A stretch of DNA of 64,000 nt from Xanthomonas arboricola pv. guizotiae (GCF_002940205.1 NZ_MDSK01000003.1:62001-126000); one strand, 5' to 3'. Shown: positions 51,888-60,628, counted from the first letter of the stretch. Notes: generated by a model not told the origin, from the letters alone. Translations and numbers: made by a program.

Positions 51888-52033
51888 CGCGGTGAGACAA
51901 CCGCGCGCGCGACCCATCACCGCGCTTGCACCCTTGCAACGGCACACTCGCCACGCTTGAGTGCGCTCACGATGGCATCCATGCAGTGGATGCGCGCATG
52001 GGCGCCACTCGTTATCGATCCACGGAGTGTGCC

Positions 52034-52918
52034 TTGATCATCGATGTCAAACCGCGTGTGGCGGATGTGTTCAGTCAGGTCTGGCGGACCCTGGCGGTGT
52101 TGTTCGTGTGGGACGTGCTGATCACCATCATCTACTACGTGTTGCCGTTCCGCGCGCCTGCATTGCCATTGACCATCTTCGGTTCGGCGCTGGCATTGTT
52201 CCTCGGCTTTCGCGCCAACTCGACCTATCAACGCTGGTGGGAAGGACGGGTGCTGTGGGGCCAGATGATCAATGCATCGCGCAATCTGGTACGCCTGGGC
52301 GTCAGCATCCTGTCCGCGCCGGAAGCGGCAGCACTGGGCCGCACCATCGCGCTGCGCCAGATCGCCTACGTCAATGCGTTGCGCTGCCAATTGCGGCGGC
52401 TGCCGGTGGCGATGGCGCTGGAGCCGCGTCTGCATGCCGACGAAGTGGCTGCGGTGATCACGCGCACCAATGTCGCCAATGGCCTGCTCGACACCACCGG
52501 GCGCAGCGTCGAGCAGGCGCGTCGCGATGGCTGGATCGACAGTATTCAACAAGCCAGTGTCGAGCGCATCCTGGTGGATATCGCCAACGCACAGGGCGGC
52601 ATGGAACGACTGAAAAATACGCCGTTGCCGTATCAATACCGCTTCTATCCGAACCTGTTCACGCGGCTGTTCTGCGTCTTGCTGCCGATCGGCCTGGTGG
52701 AGACGCTGCAATACGCAACCCCGGTGGGGTCGACCGTGGCCGGCCTGATGTTCCTGGCGGTGCTCAAGATCGGCGACGAACTGGTCGACCCGTTCGCCAA
52801 TACCATCCACGACCTGCCGCTGGACAGCATGTGCCGGACGGTGGAAATCGACGCGCTGCAGGCGATCGGCGAACAGGCACCGGAGCCGGTGCAGCCGGTG
52901 GATGGCGTGTTGTGGTGA
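52034..52918 (+). CDS. Bestrophin-like (UPF0187) membrane protein
   Basis: This is a 294-residue protein with four hydrophobic helices (AVLFVWDVLITIIYYVLPF, then PLTIFGSALALFLGFRANSTY, plus two near residues 215-245). The YQRWWEGRVLWG segment is characteristic of the bestrophin/YneE family. Bacterial members form pentameric ion channels. A TTG at 52034 with GGAG upstream gives the usual N-terminus; an ATG-opened frame upstream would add 36 atypical residues. It stands alone after mpl and the LON-like gene. Confidence 0.85.
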   Translation: MIIDVKPRVADVFSQVWRTLAVLFVWDVLITIIYYVLPFRAPALPLTIFGSALALFLGFRANSTYQRWWEGRVLWGQMINASRNLVRLGVSILSAPEAAALGRTIALRQIAYVNALRCQLRRLPVAMALEPRLHADEVAAVITRTNVANGLLDTTGRSVEQARRDGWIDSIQQASVERILVDIANAQGGMERLKNTPLPYQYRFYPNLFTRLFCVLLPIGLVETLQYATPVGSTVAGLMFLAVLKIGDELVDPFANTIHDLPLDSMCRTVEIDALQAIGEQAPEPVQPVDGVLW

Positions 52919-53058
52919 GTGCATCGCGCCGGCACCAATGCGGCGTGTGCGGACCCAAACGGCGTCGAAGCGCAAGCTCTCGGTCACCTTGAGAGCTGAT
53001 CGAACGGTGCGGATGCGTCGGTTGTAGAGCGGCTGGTCTGCGGCTTGGCTGCAGGGGC
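52919..53058. other. Gap before repeat copy B
   Basis: This lies between the bestrophin-like gene and the palindromic element. I see no ORF, terminator or promoter. The stretch 53167-53324 on the other side of the element is likewise featureless. Confidence 0.35.
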
Positions 53059-53166
53059 CCTTGCCCGCCCACCGTCGCGGGACACGCTGCGAGTCCGTCC
53101 ATGTAAGTTCTTACGCGGACGCGGCATCCATGCCGCGTAAGATCCCGCGACGGTAAACGGGCACCG
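53059..53166. repeat. Palindromic dispersed element, copy B
   Basis: This is about 108 bp, related to 6975-7076 but in the opposite orientation. The outer arms are CTTGCCCGCCCACCGTCGCG and CGCGACGGTAAACGGGCA. The nested hairpin TTACGCGG..GGCAT/ATGCCGCGTAA lies on the other side of centre compared with copy A. The outer arms here have more mismatches than in copy A, suggesting an older insertion. Confidence 0.75.
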
Positions 53167-53324
53167 CGCGCTCGACCAACCAGGCCGGTGACCTGAACAT
53201 TGGACTGCATCCACGCGATGCGAACGCGCTGCCGCCATCGATACAGCGTTCAGGAAGTTTTATTGGCAGTTCTTGTCTATAGAAGTGCGCGTTCGCCGGC
53301 CGATCGCCGCTGCTGCCCGATTGA

Positions 53325-55412
53325 TCAAAGACGCTGTTGTGACGGACCCGATGCAGCCGGACCGGATGCCGTGGTGTCCGTCTGCGGTGCAGCGTTGTCT
53401 TTGTCCTCTTGCCGCAGCGCATCTCCCGACGTGCTGTCGATCAGGATCACCGGCACCTGCGAGCGCCGACGCTGTTCCAGGCGATACGGCAACGGGTCCA
53501 GTGACTGGCGCAAGGCGCTCAGTGCCGGGTCGACCCCGCGCAGCGGATACCACAGGCCGATCAGGCTGAAGTGGCGGTTGTAGCGCAGCGTCTGCGTACT
53601 GCCCACCCACAAGGGGTGCGCGCCGGGCTGCAGGCGTGCGGCCGCCGGCCACAGGCGCAACACATGCACATGGCCGGGCGCGGCGTGACGCACCATCAGC
53701 AGCGCTTCGACCTGCGTGTCCAGCGTGGCCGGCAGGATCGGGACCTCGTCCGGGCGGCCGCCGACATCCAGCAGATGCAGCGCCTGTTCCCAGCCGGCTT
53801 GCGGTTGCACCCGCCAGCCGCGTGCTTCCAGCTGACGCTGCAGCGGTGCCAGCGGGCCGGCCAGTTGCACGTCCAGCGGCCAGCGCTGGTCGTCGTCGAA
53901 TTCGTTACGGCGTGCCGGCAGCAGGCGCCACTGGCCATTCCACCAGTCGCTGGCGGGCAGCTCCATCAGCAACGGCGGCGGCGGTTCGAATCTGGCCAGC
54001 TTGGTGTCCAGGTTGCGCGGCGCGAGCACGATGGCGCAGCTCAGGAACACGCCGTAGAAGATCCACGAGACCGGCTTGACCCAGAACGCGCGGGTGGCAC
54101 GACGGCGGTAGGCGATGCCCAGCACCAGCAGCCAGAAGATGCCGAACAGCATGCCGCCGACCACGTCGCTGAGCCAGTGCGCGCCCAGGTACAGGCGCGC
54201 GAAGCCGATCAGCGACACGATCGCGCCACTGACCAGGTACGGCCACACCCGGCGCCGGCCCGGCAGCTCGCGCGCGATCAGCAGCGCGAAGAAACCAAAG
54301 CCGATCGTGGCCATGGTGACCGCCACCGACGGAAACCCGAAACCGCTGCTGGCCGCCGGCGGGCGTACGACCTGCACGGTGGCGCCGAGCAACTGGGTCA
54401 ACGCCAGGCCGAAGGCCAGCGCGATCACCCAGTGCGCCACCGCCATCCAGCGGCGCCGCCAGGCCAGATAGCCCATCGCCGCCGCGATCGCCGGCAGCAG
54501 CACCTGCCAGTCGCCCAGCGAGGCCAGCGCCACCATCGGGTAGTCGGCCAGCGGGTTGCGCAGCGCCAGCATCAGATCGTGCACGGCCAGGTCCACGCGC
54601 AGCGGCTCGCCATGCGCCAGCACCACCATCAGCAGCACGAACCAGCCCCAGCCCAGCAGCAACAGCATCAACGCCATCATCGCCAGCGGCACCGATTCGC
54701 GACGGCGCGGGTCGAACACGCTCACCGACCAGTTGCCCAGCACCGGATGCCGATGCGACCACTCCAGCAGCCGCGCCAGCAGCGCATCCAGATGCCCGGC
54801 CGACCAGCGGTACGAGTACAGCACCATCGCCCAGGCCAGCCCGATCACTGCCGCCATCAGCGTCACCACCACGAACAGCCGCCCGGCCACCGCGGCCACC
54901 GCGTCGTAGGCGGTGCCCAGCACCCAGCCGGGCACCAGGAACAGCAGCGCCCAGGACATGCAGGCCAGGCCGCTGGCGACCAGATAGCGCTTGAACGGCA
55001 TGTGCGACATGCCGGCGATGGCCGGCACGAACGGCCGCACCGCGCCCACGTAGCGCGCGATCAGGATGCTCTTGAAGGCATTGCGCCGGAACAGCAGCTC
55101 GCCACGCTCCAGCAGTTGCGGGTAGCGGCGAAACGGCCAGTAGGTGTGCAACTGGTGACCCCAGCGATGGCCGACCCAGAAACTGAGCGCATCGCCAACG
55201 AAGGCGCCCAGGGCGGCGCAGGCCACCGCATACGGCCCGTTGATCTGGCCCAGCCCGATCAGCACGCCGATGGCGAACAGCAACGGCAGCGCCGGCACGA
55301 TGGCACCGAGCACGATCACCGCATCGGAAAATGCGATGGCGAAGATCACCACGCCAGCCAGGGTGGGGTGGTGTCCGATCCACTCCAGCGTGGCGTCGAT
55401 CCATGAATTCAT
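53325..55412 (-). CDS. DedA - PAP2 - LssY_C fusion membrane protein
   Basis: This is a 695-residue protein. The N-terminal DedA/SNARE-associated domain (about 1-200) carries GDALSFWVGHRWG and RYVGAVRPFVPAIAGM. A six-helix PAP2 phosphatase domain (about 245-450) follows, then a soluble LssY_C domain (about 495-650, ASDWWNGQWRLLPARR). In PAP2, motif 1 Arg-Pro (VVRPP) and motif 3 (ARLYLGAHWLSDVVGG, with the nucleophile-region His) are present. Motif 2, normally PSGH or PSAH, reads FPSVAVT and has no His. Such fusions are thought to handle undecaprenyl or phospholipid phosphates. Activity may be altered here. The ATG was chosen because it directly precedes DedA. Confidence 0.88.
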   Translation of the reverse strand: MNSWIDATLEWIGHHPTLAGVVIFAIAFSDAVIVLGAIVPALPLLFAIGVLIGLGQINGPYAVACAALGAFVGDALSFWVGHRWGHQLHTYWPFRRYPQLLERGELLFRRNAFKSILIARYVGAVRPFVPAIAGMSHMPFKRYLVASGLACMSWALLFLVPGWVLGTAYDAVAAVAGRLFVVVTLMAAVIGLAWAMVLYSYRWSAGHLDALLARLLEWSHRHPVLGNWSVSVFDPRRRESVPLAMMALMLLLLGWGWFVLLMVVLAHGEPLRVDLAVHDLMLALRNPLADYPMVALASLGDWQVLLPAIAAAMGYLAWRRRWMAVAHWVIALAFGLALTQLLGATVQVVRPPAASSGFGFPSVAVTMATIGFGFFALLIARELPGRRRVWPYLVSGAIVSLIGFARLYLGAHWLSDVVGGMLFGIFWLLVLGIAYRRRATRAFWVKPVSWIFYGVFLSCAIVLAPRNLDTKLARFEPPPPLLMELPASDWWNGQWRLLPARRNEFDDDQRWPLDVQLAGPLAPLQRQLEARGWRVQPQAGWEQALHLLDVGGRPDEVPILPATLDTQVEALLMVRHAAPGHVHVLRLWPAAARLQPGAHPLWVGSTQTLRYNRHFSLIGLWYPLRGVDPALSALRQSLDPLPYRLEQRRRSQVPVILIDSTSGDALRQEDKDNAAPQTDTTASGPAASGPSQQRL

Positions 55413-55570
55413 TCCACGATTATAGGTGGGCATGGCGACCAGGTGACTTGCGCCCTCGTCACATCGCCCGGTCCGCTTCACCTCCGGTTGCGGGCTGGCA
55501 ACGCCGCATACGGGTGTAACCGCAGGCAACGCGCGCTGTGGCGATGCAGGCGCCCCGCCTACAATGGGGG

Positions 55571-56230
55571 ATGAGTGACGATCCCGCCGGCCATCTGCCG
55601 CTGAAGTCCGATACCTTCGGGCGCATCCTGTTGATCCGCGACGCCGATCGCCTGTTCGTGCGGCGCGACCTGAGCGCGGCGCCGTGGCTGCTGCGCGGGG
55701 TGGCCTGGTGGCTGGCGCGGCGCGAAGCCCTGGCCCTGCGCCAGCTCGATGGCCTGGCGCGGACACCGCGTCTGTTGCACTGGGACGGACGCCATCTGGA
55801 TCGCAGCTATCTGGCCGGCGATGCGATGTACCAACGCCCGCCGCGCGGCGATCTGGCCTACTTCCGCCGCGCGCGCAGGTTGTTGCAGCAGCTGCACCGC
55901 CGCGGGGTGGCGCACAACGATCTGGCCAAGGAAGCCAACTGGCTGGTGCAGGACGACGGCAGCCCGGCGGTGATCGATTTCCAGCTGGCGGTGCGCGGCA
56001 ACCCGCGCGCGCCCTGGATGCGTCTGCTTGCCCGCGAAGACCTGCGGCACCTGCTCAAGCACAAGCGCATGTATTGTCCGGCCGCGATCACCGCGGTGGA
56101 ACGCCGCGTGCTCAAGCGCACCTCCTGGGTGCGCAAGCTGTGGTTCGCCACCGGCAAGCCGGTCTACCGCTTCGTGACCCGCCGCGTGCTGCATTGGGAA
56201 GACAACGAGGGGCAGGGGCCGAAGCCCTGA
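55571..56230 (+). CDS. RIO1-like phosphotransferase / kinase
   Basis: This is a 219-residue protein. The catalytic loop is VAHNDLAKEANWLV and the metal-binding segment is AVIDFQLAV, as in RIO-type and Mg-dependent small-molecule kinases. The N-terminal glycine loop is reduced. These single-domain proteins occur near LPS or envelope genes. A role in phosphorylating a sugar or lipid is conceivable but not shown. The start has a G-run (GGGGG) directly upstream. Its stop is followed in 6 bases by a GGGAATC repeat arm. Confidence 0.7.
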   Translation: MSDDPAGHLPLKSDTFGRILLIRDADRLFVRRDLSAAPWLLRGVAWWLARREALALRQLDGLARTPRLLHWDGRHLDRSYLAGDAMYQRPPRGDLAYFRRARRLLQQLHRRGVAHNDLAKEANWLVQDDGSPAVIDFQLAVRGNPRAPWMRLLAREDLRHLLKHKRMYCPAAITAVERRVLKRTSWVRKLWFATGKPVYRFVTRRVLHWEDNEGQGPKP

Positions 56231-56236
56231 GGGGCT

Positions 56237-56358
56237 GGGAATCGGGAATCGGGAGTAGGGAATCGTTAGAGCACATCGCGGCAGCTGATTGTTCGTCGGC
56301 TGCTGAACGTTCAAGGGGCTAAGCTTTTGCGATTCCCCATTCTCGATTCCCAATTCCC
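56237..56358. repeat. GGGAATC-type inverted repeat upstream of the SDR gene
   Basis: The left arm (56237-56265) is GGGAATCGGGAATCGGGAG followed by TAGGGAATCG. The right arm (56330-56358) is CGATTCCCCATTCTCG then ATTCCCAATTCCC, with a 64-base loop. The right arm ends at the base before the SDR ATG, as in the leuC-leuD junction. Confidence 0.8.
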
Positions 56359-57174
56359 ATGACCTTAAACGGCAAAACCCTGTTCATCACCGGTGCCTCG
56401 CGCGGGATTGGCTTGGCGATTGCGTTGCGGGCGGCGCGCGATGGGGCCAATGTGGCGATCGCGGCCAAATCGGCAGTGGCCAATCCCAAGTTGCCCGGCA
56501 CCATCCACAGCGCGGCCGCAGCGGTGACTGCGGCCGGTGGGCAGGCGCTGGCGCTCAAGTGCGATATCCGCGACGAAGAGCAGGTGCGTGCGGCGGTGGC
56601 GGCGACGGTCGATGCGTTCGGCGGCATCGACATCCTGGTCAACAACGCCAGTGCGATCTGGTTACGCGGCGCGCTGGATACACCGATGAAGCGCTTCGAT
56701 CTGATGCAGCAGGTCAATGCGCGCGGCAGCTTTCTGTGCGCGCAGGCCTGCCTGCCGCATCTGTTGCAGGCGCCCAATCCGCACATCCTCACGCTGGCAC
56801 CGCCACCGTCCCTGAACCCGGCGTGGTGGGGCGCGCATACCGGCTACACGCTGGCCAAGATGGGCATGAGCCTGGTGACCCTGGGGCTGGCAGCCGAGTT
56901 CGGCCCGCAAGGCGTGGCGATCAATGCACTGTGGCCGCGCACCGTGATCGCCACCGATGCGATCAACATGATCGATGGCGTGGATGCGGCCGCGTGTCGC
57001 CGGCCGGAGATCATGGCCGACGCGGCACATGCGGTGCTGACGCGCGAGGCGGCTGGATTTCATGGCCGGTTCCTGATCGACGACCAGGTGCTGGCCGAGG
57101 CCGGCATCACCGACCTGAGCGGCTATGCGGTCGATCCGTCGCGCGCGTTGTTGCCGGATCTGTTTCTCGACTGA
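56359..57174 (+). CDS. SDR family oxidoreductase (HSDL2-like)
   Basis: This is a 271-residue protein. The NAD(P) loop is TGASRGIG, then NNAS and the catalytic Tyr/Lys in YTLAKMG. The segments NALWPRTVIATDA and PKLPGTIHSAA match the HSDL2-like branch of short-chain dehydrogenases. Its substrate is unknown; lipid or ketone metabolism is typical of the branch. It has no Shine-Dalgarno sequence, because a repeat arm occupies the region upstream of the ATG. Confidence 0.85.
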   Translation: MTLNGKTLFITGASRGIGLAIALRAARDGANVAIAAKSAVANPKLPGTIHSAAAAVTAAGGQALALKCDIRDEEQVRAAVAATVDAFGGIDILVNNASAIWLRGALDTPMKRFDLMQQVNARGSFLCAQACLPHLLQAPNPHILTLAPPPSLNPAWWGAHTGYTLAKMGMSLVTLGLAAEFGPQGVAINALWPRTVIATDAINMIDGVDAAACRRPEIMADAAHAVLTREAAGFHGRFLIDDQVLAEAGITDLSGYAVDPSRALLPDLFLD

Positions 57175-57205
57175 GCATGGCGACCATACCGGTCGCGAGT
57201 CCGGC

Positions 57206-57919
57206 ATGACCGGTCCGTACGATATCGACGCCTACGACATGAAGCAGTGCGATGCGCCGGTCAGCGCGGCCGCTGCGGCGAACCCGTCGCTGCCTGCATT
57301 GGATAAGGCGGCGCGCGACTACCGCGCGGCATTGAAGGCGCTGCAGCCGATCAGCCACGCGCTGGCCGACTACTACACGCGTCAGGACTACGAAGACGAC
57401 CAGTTCGCCAAGGGCAAGCAGCTGCACCCGGAGCTGATGGAGGTGCTGGCCACCTATGCCGATGCCAGTACCGCCTTCAGCGCCGAACTTGACACCCAAA
57501 ACGACGCGGCGCAACGCGAAAAACTCAAGATGCTGGAGCAGGGCGAGGGCCGCACGCGCGAATACTACCGGCTGGCGATGATGCTCGACGCCAAGGAGAT
57601 CGCCGATGCGCTAGAAGAGGAGCAGTTCGACGTGCCACGGGTCAATACGCTGCTGGACGGCTTCAACCGCCTCTCCGACGAGGCGCATGCCAAGGTGGCC
57701 GATCAGGAACCGGGCAGGCTGGACTGGAATAGCTTCGAGACCGCTGCGGAAACCTTCCGCAGACAAGCCAAGGCGCGGGTGAAACGCGTGGTCGAACGAA
57801 CGCCCTATAGCAAGATGGAACAGGGCTGGCTGGATAACCCCACGCTGGCGCCGGAAGGCTCGCCGCGCAAGTTGCTCAACACGTACAACGCGCTGGTGTT
57901 CGAAAGCAATCGTCAGTAA
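57206..57919 (+). CDS. DUF3829-like protein, apparently 5'-truncated copy
   Basis: This is a 237-residue protein. It aligns with the C-terminal two thirds of the following gene (LADYYTRQDYEDD against VRYYDREDYLRDD; GEGRTREYYRLAMM against EEGRSASWYHLKII). It lacks the lipoprotein signal and first 70 or so residues of that paralogue. Helical and Ala/Glu-rich, as in DUF3829 proteins. Probably a damaged tandem duplicate without export signal. The function is unknown. Some readers would call it a pseudogene. Confidence 0.6.
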   Translation: MTGPYDIDAYDMKQCDAPVSAAAAANPSLPALDKAARDYRAALKALQPISHALADYYTRQDYEDDQFAKGKQLHPELMEVLATYADASTAFSAELDTQNDAAQREKLKMLEQGEGRTREYYRLAMMLDAKEIADALEEEQFDVPRVNTLLDGFNRLSDEAHAKVADQEPGRLDWNSFETAAETFRRQAKARVKRVVERTPYSKMEQGWLDNPTLAPEGSPRKLLNTYNALVFESNRQ

Positions 57920-58032
57920 TTGCCGCGCTGCACCCGCCGCGCGCGTGCCGAGGGTGCGCCGCGCCAGATGTCATTCGGCCGCACGCTGCGGCAGCCACCT
58001 CGTTCAACCCATCACTGGAACCCAGGATCACC

Positions 58033-58950
58033 CTGCGACTTCGTTATGCGCCGCTCACCGCGCTGCTTGCCGGCTGCCAGAAAGACGCACCCGCCGCCGC
58101 AGTGGAAGGCGCCGACAAGATCAATGCCTACATCACGTGCTTCAATGGCGTCGAGCAGCCGATCCATGAGAGCTACCAGCAATACATCGAGTGGATGCAG
58201 GACCCCGGGGCTGGCCCGACCGGCAAGGAAAGCGGCATCCATGCACCGGGCACGGTGCTGTCGCATCACGTGGACGAATGTGGCGCGCCGATGACCGCGG
58301 CCCTGGCGCAAACGCCGGCCAACCCCGAGCTCGATCCGGTGGCCAGAACCTATCAGGAGCGGTTCACCGCACTCAACGAGCGTATCGGCGAAGCGGTGCG
58401 CTACTACGACCGCGAGGATTATCTGCGCGACGACGGCAAGGGCATGAAGGCGCTGCACGCACCGCTGATGCAGGCCTATCACGCGTTCTTCGAAGCCGGC
58501 CAAGCCATGAATGCCGCGCTTGAACATAACGAAGACACGCGTCGCCAGGCGCAGATCAATGCGATCGGAAAGGAAGAAGGCCGCAGCGCCTCCTGGTATC
58601 ACCTGAAGATCATCGGCGAAGGCAAGCAGCTGGTGCAGGTGCTCGACAGCGACACGCCGGATCTTGCCGCAGCGCGGTCCCAGCTGGCGCGCTACCAAGG
58701 CATTCTGGAAGGGGCGCAGAAGGCCAAGGTCGGCCAGGGCGATGCGATGTGGGGCCATATGGAACGCTCCGCCGACAAGCTGGCGCGCGAGTCCGGGCGA
58801 CTGGTCGAACGTCTCCGTACCAAGACAGCATCGAACAAGAGCGAGCAGATGCTGCTGGAAAGCGGTTCGATGCCGCCGGGCGGCACCCGCCAGGCCGTGC
58901 TGGCCAGCTACAACCATCTGATCGACATGAGCAACCGCATTTGGAGGTGA
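58033..58950 (+). CDS. DUF3829-like lipoprotein, unusual start codon
   Basis: This is about 305 residues from a CTG at 58033, which has AGGA 5 bases upstream. From it the frame encodes a short basic/hydrophobic signal ending in the lipobox LLAGC (signal peptidase II type). No ATG, GTG or TTG exists in frame upstream of 58102 (a GTG after the lipobox), so either CTG is the start or the start codon has mutated. The mature part contains ITCFNGVEQPIHESYQQYIE and a helical DUF3829-type core. The function is unknown. Paralogous to the upstream gene. Confidence 0.6.
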   Translation: MRLRYAPLTALLAGCQKDAPAAAVEGADKINAYITCFNGVEQPIHESYQQYIEWMQDPGAGPTGKESGIHAPGTVLSHHVDECGAPMTAALAQTPANPELDPVARTYQERFTALNERIGEAVRYYDREDYLRDDGKGMKALHAPLMQAYHAFFEAGQAMNAALEHNEDTRRQAQINAIGKEEGRSASWYHLKIIGEGKQLVQVLDSDTPDLAAARSQLARYQGILEGAQKAKVGQGDAMWGHMERSADKLARESGRLVERLRTKTASNKSEQMLLESGSMPPGGTRQAVLASYNHLIDMSNRIWR

Positions 58951-58957
58951 CAGCAGC

Positions 58958-59662
58958 TTATAGAACGACTGTGCTCCCGGCCAGGCGGGCACGGTCGGTG
59001 CTGCATGCACCACTCGTACACTCCGGCTCTGAGCGCGGCCTGTCACTGTCAGCGCCGTCGGCAAGAGCCAGCAAGCATTCCAAAGACCGCCGAAGATGCT
59101 CCTCCAACAACGTTGAGCCTTCATCGGCACATCCCGCAACATACGCCTCTGCAATTGCCTCATGATCACGCAACCATTGTTGGGTTTCGGTGGCCAGTGA
59201 CGTGTATTGGGACGCTTGTAGGACGCAGATCTTTCGCAGGTCGTCGACGATTGCCAGTTGTCGGGGCCGTCCGGCCGCAGCGTAGAGCGCACGGTGGAAA
59301 TCCCAATCTCCCTGGTGCCAACCGGGCCTACCGGCTTCCAGAGACGTCCGCCGGAGCACATACACGACGTCTGCTTTTGCCTGGTCATCGGCCTTCTGCA
59401 CGGCGCGCTGTATGAGGTCGCATTCGAGCATGATCCGCAGGTCGAATACCTCCATCAGGTCCGTGGCCGACAAGGTAATGATTCGCGCGCCTTTTCCGGG
59501 GACGACCTCGACCAGTTTGTCGGCGGCAAGAACCAGCAGAGCATCGCGGATCGGAATGCGGCTGACGGCATATTCCTTGGCGAGACGCGATTGTGACAAG
59601 AACGCCCCGGGAGCGTATTTCCCATCCAAAATGGCAATGCGCAGTTGGTTCGTAATATCCAT
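58958..59662 (-). CDS. GntR family (FCD-type) regulator
   Basis: This is a 234-residue protein. The winged HTH (LRIAILDGKYAPGAFLSQSR, then LAKEYAVSRIPIRDALLVLA) is of the FadR/FCD subgroup. The helical effector domain follows, with its metal/ligand His residues in DWDFHRALYAAAGR, DHEAIAEA and LEEHLRRS. It is divergent from the OsmC-like gene across a perfect palindrome. It probably represses both. The open frame continues upstream of the ATG at 59662, through the operator, and is not likely translated. The effector is unknown. Confidence 0.88.
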   Translation of the reverse strand: MDITNQLRIAILDGKYAPGAFLSQSRLAKEYAVSRIPIRDALLVLAADKLVEVVPGKGARIITLSATDLMEVFDLRIMLECDLIQRAVQKADDQAKADVVYVLRRTSLEAGRPGWHQGDWDFHRALYAAAGRPRQLAIVDDLRKICVLQASQYTSLATETQQWLRDHEAIAEAYVAGCADEGSTLLEEHLRRSLECLLALADGADSDRPRSEPECTSGACSTDRARLAGSTVVL

Positions 59663-59679
59663 TGTCGCGCCCTTATCCG

Positions 59680-59701
59680 TGGTGTATACATGTATACACC
59701 A
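59680..59701. promoter_or_regulatory. Perfect 22-bp palindrome, likely GntR operator
   Basis: The half-site TGGTGTATACA is followed at once by its exact reverse complement. It lies 18 bases upstream of the regulator start and 22 bases upstream of the osmC-like start. FCD-type GntR proteins bind short A/T-rich palindromes like this. One site could control both divergent promoters. Confidence 0.8.
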
Positions 59702-59723
59702 TTCATGATCTTGGGGAAAGCCA

Positions 59724-60191
59724 ATGGCGCATCGATACACGTCGTCCGTCATCTGGACGGGAAACCGGGGCGCGGGCACGGTCAGCTATCGCGGTTACGA
59801 TCGCACGTGGGACGTGGCCGTCCCGGGCAAATCCGTCATTCACTGCTCCAACGATCCGTTGCTTGGTGGTGATCCCGCCAAAATGAATCCCGAGGACCTT
59901 CTGCTCTCGGCGCTTTCGGCCTGCCACATGCTTTGGTATCTGCACTACGCATCGGATGCGAACATCATAGTGACCGGCTATGCGGACACCCCGCTCGGCA
60001 TCGGCGAAGTTGAGAGCAGTGGTGCGGGTCGCTTCACGTCGGCAACCTTGCGTCCGCGTATAGCCATTCGTGCGGGAACCGACATCGAACTTGCGACAGC
60101 AATTCATTACAAGATCCACGACGTGTGCTTCATCGCTAGATCCGTCAATTTTCCGATCACCTACGAACCAGAACTTGTGCCCGAAAGTTAA
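59724..60191 (+). CDS. OsmC family peroxiredoxin-like protein
   Basis: This is a 155-residue protein. The conserved Cys pair is in LSACHMLWYLHYASD and VCFIARSVNFP, the catalytic thiols of OsmC/Ohr peroxidases. The length is normal. It is divergent from a GntR regulator and shares its operator. It probably reduces organic hydroperoxides or a related stress product. Its pairing with a GntR regulator rather than OhrR is less usual. No operon partner. Confidence 0.85.
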   Translation: MAHRYTSSVIWTGNRGAGTVSYRGYDRTWDVAVPGKSVIHCSNDPLLGGDPAKMNPEDLLLSALSACHMLWYLHYASDANIIVTGYADTPLGIGEVESSGAGRFTSATLRPRIAIRAGTDIELATAIHYKIHDVCFIARSVNFPITYEPELVPES

Positions 60192-60280
60192 ATGGGCAAC
60201 GAGCGTGATTGATGCTTGTCGTGTACCCGCATCACTGCTGCATGGGTAGCGGCTGCGCTGCTTTTCAATCAGAACAATCT

Positions 60281-60628
60281 CTATCGAAAAAACTGCTTTT
60301 GCGCCGGCCATTTTGCGCTGGAATCCCGTAACACGCTCGATGTCCGTAGCATGAACACCAGCACCTTGCGCGGGCTGCGCCACAGCGCGTCCACCAGTTG
60401 CCCGCTTTCCTCGATGTAGCGGGTGAGCTTGAGGATGCGGAACAGCCGCAGGATGCGCAGCACGCTGTCGATCATGATCACCACCACGCTGGCGAGGATC
60501 GCCACTACCAGCATCAGGTCGAAAGTGCGCGATGGGCGGGTGTCGTGCCGGTAGATGATGTCGAACCATTGCCGGCGCCAGCCGTGGTCGGTGGCGGGAG
60601 TGAACTGGGGATCGGAGAAGGGGCGCAT
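60281..60628 (-). pseudogene. Remnant of a voltage-gated-type ion channel gene
   Basis: This is a 115-codon frame. The N-terminus (RTFDLMLVVAILASVVVIMI) is the S1 helix of an Ion_trans protein. The sequence then jumps from IDSV straight to LRILRLFRILKLTRYIEESG, which is the S4 arginine helix and linker. S2, S3 and part of S4 are missing, although the frame is kept. After RKVLVFM the sequence departs from the family, so the S5, pore and S6 are absent. It cannot form a channel. The pattern indicates an internal deletion plus 3' truncation. Confidence 0.7.

Noticed and set aside
53571-55406. A 611-codon frame antisense to the DedA-PAP2-LssY gene
   Set aside because: It is made almost entirely of His, Gln, Arg, Ala and Pro, with no recognisable fold. 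The opposite strand has a clear multi-domain protein.
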